Positions 57,585 to 64,000 of a stretch of DNA of 64,000 nt are shown piece by piece. Positions within the stretch are counted from its first letter, which is position 1. Every line of letters begins with the position of its first letter. Source of the stretch: Pseudodesulfovibrio indicus (GTDB lineage Bacteria > Desulfobacterota > Desulfovibrionia > Desulfovibrionales > Desulfovibrionaceae). The position numbers and the translations under genes are program-made. The notes under the pieces are model-generated. The model searched no databases and was not told the DNA's origin. It saw nothing but the letters and a program-made list of their open reading frames with translations. The DNA lies in assembly GCF_001563225.1 (NCBI RefSeq), contig NZ_CP014206.1, positions 3,096,001 to 3,160,000 of the forward strand. Reading direction: 5' to 3'.

Positions 57585-59162
57585 ATGCAGACCCATCCCG
57601 TCCTCCTCGAAGTCTTCAAGAACCGCTTCTCCTCCATTGCCGAGGAGATGGGCGTCACCCTGACGCACACCGCCTTTTCCCCGAACATCAAGGAGCGGCG
57701 CGACCTGTCCTGCGCGATCTTCGACGCGCGCGGCGACATGATCGCCCAGGCCGCGCACATCCCGGTGCACCTGGGGTCCATGCCCCTGTCGGTCCAGGCG
57801 GCCATGCGCGCCATGGCCGACAGCGGCGGGTTCGAGCCGGGCGATATGGTCATGCTCAACGACCCGTTCAAGGGCGGCACCCACCTGCCGGACATCACCA
57901 TCGTGGCCCCGGTCTTTGCGGAGGGGAAGGCCGAGCCCGTCTTCTTCGTGGCCAACCGCGCGCACCACGCGGACGTGGGCGGCATGGCCTCCGGGTCCAT
58001 GCCCCTGTCCACCTCCCTGTTCCAGGAGGGGCTGATCATCCCGCCGGTACGCATCGTGCGCCGGGGCGAGCCGGACCAGGAGCTCATGCGGCTAGTGCTG
58101 AACAACGTGCGCACCCCGCTGGAGCGCGAGGGCGACTTCGCGGCCCAGTTCATGGCCAACGTCACCGGGGTCCGGCGCATGACCGAATGCATCGAAAAAT
58201 ACGGCCTGGACACCTGCGTCCACTACGGCCGCGCGCTCATGGATTACTCCGAGCGCGTCACCCGGCTGGCCGTGGAGGCGATTCCGGACGGGACCTACGA
58301 TTTCGAGGACTTTCTGGACGACGACGGCCAGGGGACCACGGACATTCCCGTCCGGCTGACCATGACCGTCAAAGGCGACGCGGCCCGGCTCGACTTCTCG
58401 GCCAGCGGCGACCAGGTCCGGGGCAGCGTCAACGCGGTACGGGCCATCACCCTGTCCGCCGTGCTCTACTGCTTCCGCGCCCTGGCCGGGCGCGACATTC
58501 CGGCCAACGCGGGGTGCATGCGCCCGCTCACGGTGGTCACCCGGCCCGGGTCCATCGTGGACGCCGAATTCCCGGCCGCCGTGGCCGGGGGCAATGTGGA
58601 GACCTCCCAGCGGCTGGTGGACGTCATCCTCGGCGCGCTCTCAAAAGCCATGCCCGAGCGCATCCCGGCGGCCAGCCAGGGGACCATGAACAACCTGACC
58701 ATCGGCGGCCAAACCGAAGCCGGCCCCTTCGCCTACTACGAGACACTGGCGGGCGGCATGGGGGCGGGGCCGGGCGGGGACGGCGAGTCCGCCGTACACT
58801 CGCACATGACCAACACCCTGAACACGCCTGTGGAGGCCCTGGAATACGCCTACCCCTTCCGGGTCCGCGAGTACGCCGTGCGCCGCGACACCGGGGGCAG
58901 CGGCGCGCACCGGGGCGGTGACGGGCTGGTGCGCGAGATCGAGCTCTTGGCCGACGCCGAGGTCACGGTCCTGTCCGAGCGGCGGGTGCGCCCGCCCTTC
59001 GGGACAAACGGAGGCGCGCCCGGAGGGCCGGGGCGCAACACGATCATCCGCGACGGCCTGGCCGAGGAACTGCCGGACAAGTTCCACCGCGCGCTGCAAA
59101 AGGGTGACCGAGTGCGCATGGAGACGCCCGGAGGCGGCGGCTTCGGTCCCGAAAAACCGTGA
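57585..59162 (+). CDS. Hydantoinase B/oxoprolinase family protein (HyuB-like)
   Basis: The 525-residue protein matches the hydantoinase/oxoprolinase beta-subunit family: FKNRFSSIAEEMGVTLTHTA, FSPNIKERRDLSCAIFDARG, IPVHLGSMPLSVQAAMRAMA, NDPFKGGTHLPDITIVAPVF and the C-terminal GGSGAHRGGDGLVREIELLA with METPGGGGFG. Such subunits act with an ATP-dependent HyuA partner to open hydantoin or 5-oxoproline rings. No HyuA-like gene is adjacent, so the complex would need a distant partner. The ATG at 57585 lacks a clear ribosome site, and a TTG 21 bp upstream is possible. Confidence 0.9.
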   Translation: MQTHPVLLEVFKNRFSSIAEEMGVTLTHTAFSPNIKERRDLSCAIFDARGDMIAQAAHIPVHLGSMPLSVQAAMRAMADSGGFEPGDMVMLNDPFKGGTHLPDITIVAPVFAEGKAEPVFFVANRAHHADVGGMASGSMPLSTSLFQEGLIIPPVRIVRRGEPDQELMRLVLNNVRTPLEREGDFAAQFMANVTGVRRMTECIEKYGLDTCVHYGRALMDYSERVTRLAVEAIPDGTYDFEDFLDDDGQGTTDIPVRLTMTVKGDAARLDFSASGDQVRGSVNAVRAITLSAVLYCFRALAGRDIPANAGCMRPLTVVTRPGSIVDAEFPAAVAGGNVETSQRLVDVILGALSKAMPERIPAASQGTMNNLTIGGQTEAGPFAYYETLAGGMGAGPGGDGESAVHSHMTNTLNTPVEALEYAYPFRVREYAVRRDTGGSGAHRGGDGLVREIELLADAEVTVLSERRVRPPFGTNGGAPGGPGRNTIIRDGLAEELPDKFHRALQKGDRVRMETPGGGGFGPEKP

Positions 59163-59265
59163 CGGTTTCAGCGATACCGGAAAGTTGATACGCTCCGGCC
59201 ACCGGAACGCCCTCACCCTGTAACCTGCCGGGGATAGAGGAAACTCCAGATAAGGAGTTGCTCTC

Positions 59266-59697
59266 ATGGCCCCCATACGCGTCCTGTTCCTCTGTCACCT
59301 CAACAGCGGCCGCACCCTCATGGCCGAAGCCTATCTCCGGAGGCTGGGCCGGGGATTGTTCGAAGCGGCAAGCGCCGGCTTTTCCTCCGCCGCACCGGGG
59401 CCGTTGGTGATCGAAGTCATGCGCGAAGCGAACTTCGACCTCTCAGCCCGTCCGGCCGCCGACGTCCGGGACCTGATCCGGGAGCACCCGCCGTTCCACT
59501 ACGTCATCACCACCTGTTCGCCTGAGCTATTCGGCGAGGTCCCCGCCTTTCCTGGCGAAGTTGCCCGCCAGCACTGGGGATTCCCCGACCCCGCCCTGAT
59601 CACCGGCTCGCCCGAGGAACGGCTTGCCGCCGCCCGCACCATCCGCGACGACATCCGCGCCCAGGTCATCCGCTTCGTCCACGAACTTACCCTGTAG
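59266..59697 (+). CDS. Low-molecular-weight phosphatase/arsenate reductase-like protein
   Basis: The 143-residue protein has the LMW-PTP P-loop CHLNSGRT (Cys10 to Arg16, CX5R) at the N-terminus, as in thioredoxin-coupled arsenate reductases and tyrosine phosphatases. DLSARPAADVRDLIREHPPF and the GFPDPALITGSPEERLAAAR motif match the ArsC-type C-terminus. A distinguishing general-acid DP motif of tyrosine phosphatases is present as PDPA. Arsenate reduction versus phosphatase activity cannot be decided, and no ars genes are near. The ATG has AAGGAG upstream. A bidirectional terminator follows. Confidence 0.82.
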   Translation: MAPIRVLFLCHLNSGRTLMAEAYLRRLGRGLFEAASAGFSSAAPGPLVIEVMREANFDLSARPAADVRDLIREHPPFHYVITTCSPELFGEVPAFPGEVARQHWGFPDPALITGSPEERLAAARTIRDDIRAQVIRFVHELTL

Positions 59698-59732
59698 AGA
59701 GCGGCCCCCAGGGGGACATTGACGAAAACAAG

Positions 59733-59760
59733 AAAGGCCGGTCTTGCGACCGGCCTTAAA
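59733..59760. terminator. Terminator between the ArsC-like gene and dnaA
   Basis: AAGGCCGGTC (59734-59743) and GACCGGCCTT (59748-59757) form a 10-bp perfect stem with a TTGC loop. It lies between convergent genes, with AAATA rather than a T-tract on the plus strand. It is a stem suited to both directions. Confidence 0.8.
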
Positions 59761-59832
59761 TATTCCTCCGGTGTACCGTCGATCATGTGACTGATGCTGA
59801 AACGGCTCCGGAAGAACATGTGGGGGGCATGG

Positions 59833-61194
59833 TTACGGCGTGAGCCTCTGGGTCGTGTTCTCGATCTGCCTGCCGAGCGGGGTCTGCAGGGAGATCTCGC
59901 GCTCCACCTTGGTGATGCCCTTGAGCACCGTGGAGTGCTTGCGGCCCAGCCGCTCGCCGATGGACTTCAGCGACATCTCCGTGTGCTTGCGGGCCAGGTA
60001 GAAGGCGGTGTTGCGGGCCAGGACCACGTCGCGCTTGCGGCTCTTGGAGCGCAGGTCCTCCTCGGACAGGCTGTAACACTTGCAAACGAACTCGATGATG
60101 TGGGCGATGTCCGGGGAGGCGTTGTGCACCGCATAGTTTTCGAGCACCTCCCAGGCCAGGTTCATGGTCACCGCGCGGTTGAGCAGCCGCGCCTTGAGCA
60201 CCAGGTTGTTCAGGCAGCTCTCCAACTGGCGGATGTCGGTGGTGATCCGCTCGGCCAGGAGCTCGGAAACCTCCACCGGGACCGCGACCTGCATGCGCCG
60301 GGCCTTCTCCAGGAGAATCCTGCGCCGGGTTTCCATGTCGGGCCGGTTGATGTGGGCCAGGAACCCGGAGCAGAACCGCGACACGAGCCGGTCGTCCACC
60401 TTGGAAAATTCCTTGGGCATGAAGGAGCTGGTCAGGACCACCTTGCTGCCGCGCTCGCGCAGGGCCGTCAGGGTGGAGAGCAGCTCCTCCTGCATCTTCT
60501 CCTTGCCCTGGAAGAAATGGACGTCTTCCAGCAGCAGAACGTCGATGGACTCGCGGAACAGGGACTTGAACTGGTCCACCTGGCCGCCCTTGAAGGCGAG
60601 CACCCAGCGGGTGGCGAACTCCTCGGAGGAGAGGCAGGCGACCTTGATGTTCTTGCGGTTGGCCGTGCGGCACAATTCGTTGCCCACGGACTGGAGCAGA
60701 TGGGTCTTGCCCAGGCCGGGACCGGAACTGAGGAACAGGTGGTCCGACTGAAAGGCGGTGGACCCCATGGACTTGCTGGCCGCGCAGGCCAGCTCGTTGG
60801 ACGGGCCGACAACGAAGTCGTCGAAGGAGAAACGCCAGTTGGAGACCGTCACGGGCTTGATGGTCTGGCCCAGCGGCAATCCCATGTGCCGGGGGGCCGG
60901 TGCCGCGACGGCCGGTTTTTTGCCCACCGGGGCAGCCGCCTTGGCGCCGGGATCGCGCGGTCCGATGTTGATGGTGATGCGCGGCTCCCCGCCGAGCACT
61001 TCGGCGGCGGACTCGCGGATGACCTGGAGCAGACGGTCGCGGACCCAGTTGGCCACGAACTCGTTGGGGGCGGTCAGGGTGAGACGGTTTCCGTCCACAC
61101 GGCCGCCCAGCGGCTTGATCCAGACAGTGAAGAGACCGGGGTTGAGGCTCTTTTCGAGCGAGTAGAGTATTTGCTTCCAGGCAGTGTCGATCAT
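59833..61194 (-). CDS. dnaA: Chromosomal replication initiator protein DnaA
   Basis: DnaA opens oriC in its ATP form. The 453-residue protein has an N-terminal oligomerisation domain (AWKQILYSLEKSLNPGLFTV). A short Ala/Pro/Lys-rich domain II covers about residues 80-105. The AAA+ domain has Walker A GPGLGKTH (158-165) and Walker B LLLEDVHFF. Domain IV carries ARNTAFYLARKHTEMSLKSI and GRKHSTVLKGI, where the usual GRDHS-type loop has Lys for Asp. No dnaN, recF or gyrB lies next to it, unlike the classical origin cluster. This may be a second dnaA of the genome. Its upstream region has DnaA boxes. Confidence 0.93.
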   Translation of the reverse strand: MIDTAWKQILYSLEKSLNPGLFTVWIKPLGGRVDGNRLTLTAPNEFVANWVRDRLLQVIRESAAEVLGGEPRITINIGPRDPGAKAAAPVGKKPAVAAPAPRHMGLPLGQTIKPVTVSNWRFSFDDFVVGPSNELACAASKSMGSTAFQSDHLFLSSGPGLGKTHLLQSVGNELCRTANRKNIKVACLSSEEFATRWVLAFKGGQVDQFKSLFRESIDVLLLEDVHFFQGKEKMQEELLSTLTALRERGSKVVLTSSFMPKEFSKVDDRLVSRFCSGFLAHINRPDMETRRRILLEKARRMQVAVPVEVSELLAERITTDIRQLESCLNNLVLKARLLNRAVTMNLAWEVLENYAVHNASPDIAHIIEFVCKCYSLSEEDLRSKSRKRDVVLARNTAFYLARKHTEMSLKSIGERLGRKHSTVLKGITKVEREISLQTPLGRQIENTTQRLTP

Positions 61195-61824
61195 GTTGAG
61201 TGAGATAGTTTAACGTCTTGAAAGTCTCAATTCGTATTATTCAATGTAAAGGCCAAGGCCCAAGCAGGTTTTTGACAGCGGACGAAACACTTAACGCTAT
61301 GAAATCATTTGAATTATAATAAAACCCTGAGCGGGCCGCCTTTTTCGGGCCAAGGGGGTTGAAACACCGGTGTAACAAGGGTTTTGCGGCTCTCAATTAA
61401 ATCTAGAAAATGGCAGTTTAAACAGTTGTGGAAAACTTTATCCACAGTAGTAGACATGTTTTTCGTCACACCCCTGACCATTTCACTCTTTTTCTTCTCC
61501 TCTACATTAATTTTGTGACAGACCATTCCCTACCGGATAGGGGCCTGATTTCCTATTGACTGAATAACCACTTGTTTTCTCTGGCAAAAACAAAACAACA
61601 ACCATTCCTATCCGGGTTCACCGTGCGAAACCGGGACAGAGTCCGGGGCCAAAACCCACGGTTTCCAAGGGTTGGCACGGAACCGCCCGTTTGGAACAAC
61701 AGCAACATCCCAGTTTAAAATGAAAAAAAATGGATGTTACGAAAACATGAAGAGGGACGCGGGCTCCAGAGCGCGGGAAAAAGTCCCGGCCTTGGGAAAA
61801 AATTCTTTAAGGACCGTTACGAAA
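61195..61824. other. AT-rich non-coding region upstream of dnaA with DnaA boxes
   Basis: This 630-bp spacer has no supported gene. It is clearly more AT-rich than the window average, with AT stretches at 61300-61325, 61395-61440 and 61710-61735. It holds a perfect DnaA box TTATCCACA (61438-61446) and an adjacent opposite-strand variant TTTTCCACA (61427-61435). A direct repeat ACCATTCC occurs at 61522 and 61601, and the pair GTCACA/TGTGAC at about 61466 and 61515. It could be a replication origin or an autoregulatory dnaA promoter. Confidence 0.5.
61427..61446. promoter_or_regulatory. Paired DnaA boxes
   Basis: TGTGGAAAA (61427-61435, minus-strand box TTTTCCACA, one mismatch) and TTATCCACA (61438-61446, consensus) lie head to head with 2 bp between them. 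Opposed DnaA boxes are common in bacterial oriC and dnaA promoter regions. Two boxes alone are too few to prove an origin. Confidence 0.7.
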
Positions 61825-62559
61825 TTACCCGATGGTTTCGCGGGTGGGATATTTTCCGCACGCGAATTTCGGGGATTCCGGGCAATAACCGAGCTGCTCG
61901 CAGCGGGCGCCGCCGTTCTTGAAGATGGCGGGCAGCTTCTCCTTGCAGAGTTCGAGCATGGCGTCGGCCAGGGCCCTGACCTCCCACTGGGCGCGGTTGC
62001 AGCAGCGCAGATGGAAAAAATGGTGCAGGCTGCGGCAGTTCATGGTCATGACGATCTTGGTCTCGGCGGCCTGGGGCAGGACGAAGCGGGCGTCCTCGTT
62101 GGCCTTGGTCTTCCGTCCGTGGGCCACCAGGATGTCGCGCAGGTCGTTGTAGGCGGACTGGACCTCGGCCATGAACGATTCGAACCGCTCGCGCGCCTCG
62201 GGGATCTTGGCGAAGGCCGGGGGCAGGATGTAGTCCATGTCGCTCTCGGCCACGTACCGCTGGCTCTGCTGGGAATAGGAGGCGATGCGGTGCCGGACGA
62301 TCTGATGGGAGCACGCCCTGGAGATGCCCTCGATGGCGAAGGTCAGGGAGACGTGCTCGATGGGGCTGTCGTGGCCGGATTCCATGGTCTTGGCCACGAA
62401 GTCCGCCTGGACCTCGGGATCGATCTCGCCGGACAGGAGCCGCGGCCACATGTCGGCCACGAACCCGGCGTGGTAGCACTGGCGGAAGGCGGCGTAGATG
62501 AGGGACAGGGCATCGGGGGTCACGGCCAGACATTCGACCCTGAGTTTCTTTTCCGGCAT
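61825..62559 (-). CDS. thyX: FAD-dependent thymidylate synthase ThyX
   Basis: ThyX makes dTMP from dUMP using FAD and methylenetetrahydrofolate. The 244-residue protein carries the ThyX motif RHRIASYSQQSQR (89-101, RHRx7S) plus HDSPIEHVSLTFAIEGISRA and MNCRSLHHFFHLRCCNRAQW. The C-terminus CEQLGYCPESPKFACGKYPT has three Cys, as in many anaerobe ThyX proteins. The gene lies beside dnaA, which groups DNA-precursor supply with initiation. The start ATG follows TTATTGGAGTACCAT. No clear terminator is seen. Confidence 0.96.
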   Translation of the reverse strand: MPEKKLRVECLAVTPDALSLIYAAFRQCYHAGFVADMWPRLLSGEIDPEVQADFVAKTMESGHDSPIEHVSLTFAIEGISRACSHQIVRHRIASYSQQSQRYVAESDMDYILPPAFAKIPEARERFESFMAEVQSAYNDLRDILVAHGRKTKANEDARFVLPQAAETKIVMTMNCRSLHHFFHLRCCNRAQWEVRALADAMLELCKEKLPAIFKNGGARCEQLGYCPESPKFACGKYPTRETIG

Positions 62560-62694
62560 GTATGGTACTCCAATAATGATATGTATGGGGAACGGCGCGG
62601 CTCGCCCGCGACCGGGTCCGAAAGACTACATGAAAGGGCGGGGGCTGTCATCCGCCTCTCCCCGCCCGGACGGGCTTCCCCGGCCCGGGCCGGG

Positions 62695-63222
62695 CTAGTA
62701 GCCGATCTTCTCCAGAGCGTCTTCCACCAGCTCCGCAGGTGCCTGCGATCCCTGGAGAATGAAGTGGAGCGCGCTGTAGAACACCGGCTCGACCACGGCC
62801 AGGCGGGCCGACAGGTCGCGCCACAGCCCCTCAACGTCCTCCACCCCGTCGCGCTCGGCCACCCGGCCGGAGAGCAGCCTGGTGTCGGCCAGGAGATAGA
62901 ACACCTTGCCCGCGCCGTGGACCAGGTGGCGGACGTCGTCGTGGTCCACCAGCCCGTCGTCCAGGACGATGATCGCCCCGCTGCCCGCCAGTACCTCGGC
63001 GGTCTCGGCGGGTGTGGCCGGAACGAGCACCGGCTTGCCCGTGCGCTCGCCGAGCAGCCGGGCCAGCTCGTTGCGGCCCGATCCCGGCAGGCCGAGCAGG
63101 ACCACGTTGCCGGTATCGCGCCAGCCGTCGGCATAGTCTTCGCGCTTCTCGCCCTTGATGAACCGTTTTTCGGCCCCGGCGTCCTCGATTTCCTGTACCT
63201 CGTTGATCAGATATTTGGCCAT
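62695..63222 (-). CDS. Shikimate-kinase-like P-loop protein with degenerate Walker A
   Basis: The 175-residue protein resembles a nucleotide kinase fold: VVLLGLPGSGRNELARLLGE at residues ~40-59, then TGKPVLVPATPAETAEVLAG and IIVLDDGLVDHDDVRHLVHG. The P-loop GLPGSGRN replaces the essential Lys and Ser/Thr of GxxGxGK[ST] with Arg and Asn. It is therefore probably not an active ATP kinase in the usual way, or binds nucleotide differently. An acidic N-terminal extension (INEVQEIEDAGAEKRFIKGE) precedes the fold. A specific role is not known. Neighbours are thyX and a phospholipase-type gene in the opposite direction. Confidence 0.6.
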   Translation of the reverse strand: MAKYLINEVQEIEDAGAEKRFIKGEKREDYADGWRDTGNVVLLGLPGSGRNELARLLGERTGKPVLVPATPAETAEVLAGSGAIIVLDDGLVDHDDVRHLVHGAGKVFYLLADTRLLSGRVAERDGVEDVEGLWRDLSARLAVVEPVFYSALHFILQGSQAPAELVEDALEKIGY

Positions 63223-63307
63223 GCGCGCCTCTCGCGGTTAGAGTTCCCTTTGCCGCGCCGACATTATCAAGTAGGGTGGCCTCAGGTAAACCTTAAAGCG
63301 AACCGAC

Positions 63308-64000
63308 ATGCCCAAGGAACTGATCCATTTCAAGATAGCCGAGACGACCGCGGCCCGGCTGGCCGGGACGCGGTTCGAGCCGTGCCTGCACCATTGCCCC
63401 GCCGGGCTGCTCCTGGGCTCGGTGCTGCACGACGTCTTCTTTTACGCCGCCCTGCCGCGCGCCCTGCCCATGGCCAAGGTGGGCCACAGGATTCACGGGG
63501 CGGGCGGCGAGGACACTTACGCCCTGCTCCGGCTCCAGGCCCGGCGCGCAGCCGCCGGACCGGAACGGAACCTGCCCGCAACCTTGCTCATCGGGCTGGC
63601 CGCCCACCTGGAGGCGGACACGGTCATGCATCCCATGGTCTGGCACCTGACCGGCGACTACTACGCGCCAACGCCGAAGGAAAGATCCCTGGCCCGCCAG
63701 CGCCACCGCGCTCTGGAATCCCTCATGGACATGGTCGCCTGCCCGGAGATGCTCGGCCGCCCGCTCTACCTGGTGCGCAACCAGGTGTTGAGCCTCGGCC
63801 CGGCCCTGTTCGACGCCCTTCCCGTGGACGGCCTGGCCGATATGGCAGGCATCGCGCCCACCCGGGCGGCGTCCGCCCTGAGTTCGGCGCTGGGCCTGTT
63901 CGGACGGCTCCAAGGGCTGTTCCCCCGCCGGGGGCTGGCCCGGACGCTGCACGCCGCCTGGCCCTGGCTGCCCAACGCGGCGCGGGAGATCGCGGCCCTG
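63308..64000 (+). CDS. Zinc-dependent phospholipase C family protein (C-terminus cut by window edge)
   Basis: The frame stays open to the window end (231 codons seen). The protein begins MPKELIHFKIAETTAARLAG. It contains LLLGSVLHDVFFYAALP near residue 35, and LIGLAAHLEADTVMHPMVWH near residues 95-115 with the His and Asp ligands expected of the Zn-dependent PLC/S1-P1 nuclease-like fold (PF00882). GDYYAPTPKERSLARQRHRA and LESLMDMVACPEMLGRP follow. No Sec signal is evident in the visible part, unlike secreted PLC toxins, so an intracellular or membrane-lipid role is more likely. The ATG is placed 15 bp after a TAAACC-rich gap. It is divergent from the P-loop gene. Confidence 0.75.
   Translation, partial: MPKELIHFKIAETTAARLAGTRFEPCLHHCPAGLLLGSVLHDVFFYAALPRALPMAKVGHRIHGAGGEDTYALLRLQARRAAAGPERNLPATLLIGLAAHLEADTVMHPMVWHLTGDYYAPTPKERSLARQRHRALESLMDMVACPEMLGRPLYLVRNQVLSLGPALFDALPVDGLADMAGIAPTRAASALSSALGLFGRLQGLFPRRGLARTLHAAWPWLPNAAREIAAL

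Noticed and set aside
61673-61690. TGGCACG-containing sigma-54-like match near 61.67 kb
   Set aside because: The -12 half (CGCC) does not match TTGC and no gene is correctly placed downstream.
1-64000. CRISPR array, prophage or insertion sequence
   Set aside because: No regularly spaced repeats, transposase, integrase or terminal inverted repeats with target duplications were seen. The dispersed hairpin copies are irregularly spaced and non-coding.

Overview
The window is a GC-rich bacterial chromosome segment whose content and gene order suggest a Desulfovibrionaceae-type sulfate reducer (Desulfovibrio/Pseudodesulfovibrio). The grounds are the flg hook-basal body operon divergent from rimP-nusA-ylxR-infB-rbfA-nrnA-truB-rpsO-pnp, two-subunit glycine decarboxylase, NikR, ThyX and a solo dnaA. 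This placement is inference from remembered synteny, not a database result. No insertion sequence, prophage or CRISPR array was seen. Two genes run off the window: flgK on the left and a Zn-dependent phospholipase C family gene on the right.

Layout. 1-7 kb: minus-strand flagellar operon flgF-flgG-flgA-flgH-flgI-flgJ-flgN-flgK behind a sigma-54-like promoter. 7.1-17.9 kb: tRNA-Gly(CCC), a leader terminator, then the translation and RNA-processing operon rimP to pnp, with a strongly folded pnp leader. 18-24 kb: a glutaredoxin-like protein, an orphan MEMO-family protein, a very large periplasmic TPR protein and a receiver-less sigma-54 activator. 24-29 kb: an FAD dehydrogenase, an orphan rod-like protein, a small exported protein, folE2, nikR and a methyltransferase. 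29-35 kb: gcvH-gcvPA-gcvPB-lpdA-yhcH-like operon and a rhodanese. 35-41 kb: PH-like membrane protein, ClC channel, Cys-motif hypotheticals, a UPF0597/L-cysteine desulfidase-like gene and a repeat-filled spacer. 41-46.5 kb: a lipoprotein, RNase J, PlsC and an EF-G paralogue. 46.7-49.5 kb: a ParB-like protein overlapping a spore-photoproduct-lyase-like radical SAM gene, then a methyltransferase. 49.6-57.5 kb: rpsB-tsf, pyrH-frr-uppS-cdsA-dxr-rseP-tsaB. 57.6-64 kb: HyuB-like, ArsC/LMW-PTP-like, dnaA with an AT-rich DnaA-box region, thyX, a P-loop-like protein and the partial phospholipase gene.

Themes. Much of the window is core information processing (translation factors, RNA turnover, ribosomal proteins, replication initiation, isoprenoid and lipid precursors). 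Accessory islands sit between the core blocks. The most striking non-coding signal is a dispersed, hairpin-bearing repeat of roughly 65-120 bp present in at least eight copies between 17.9 and 40.7 kb. It reads ATGCCTCCGGCGGCC, a long stem-loop, a C-rich tract, AAACTTTTT and CGCTGCGCGA. Most copies begin at or just after a gene's stop codon, and one supplies the Shine-Dalgarno of a neighbouring gene. Other signals worth following are the long-range stem in the pnp leader, the folded rpsB leader, two sigma-54-like promoters linked to an activator with a GAFTHA (not GAFTGA) loop, and the ParB-like/SPL-like gene pair.
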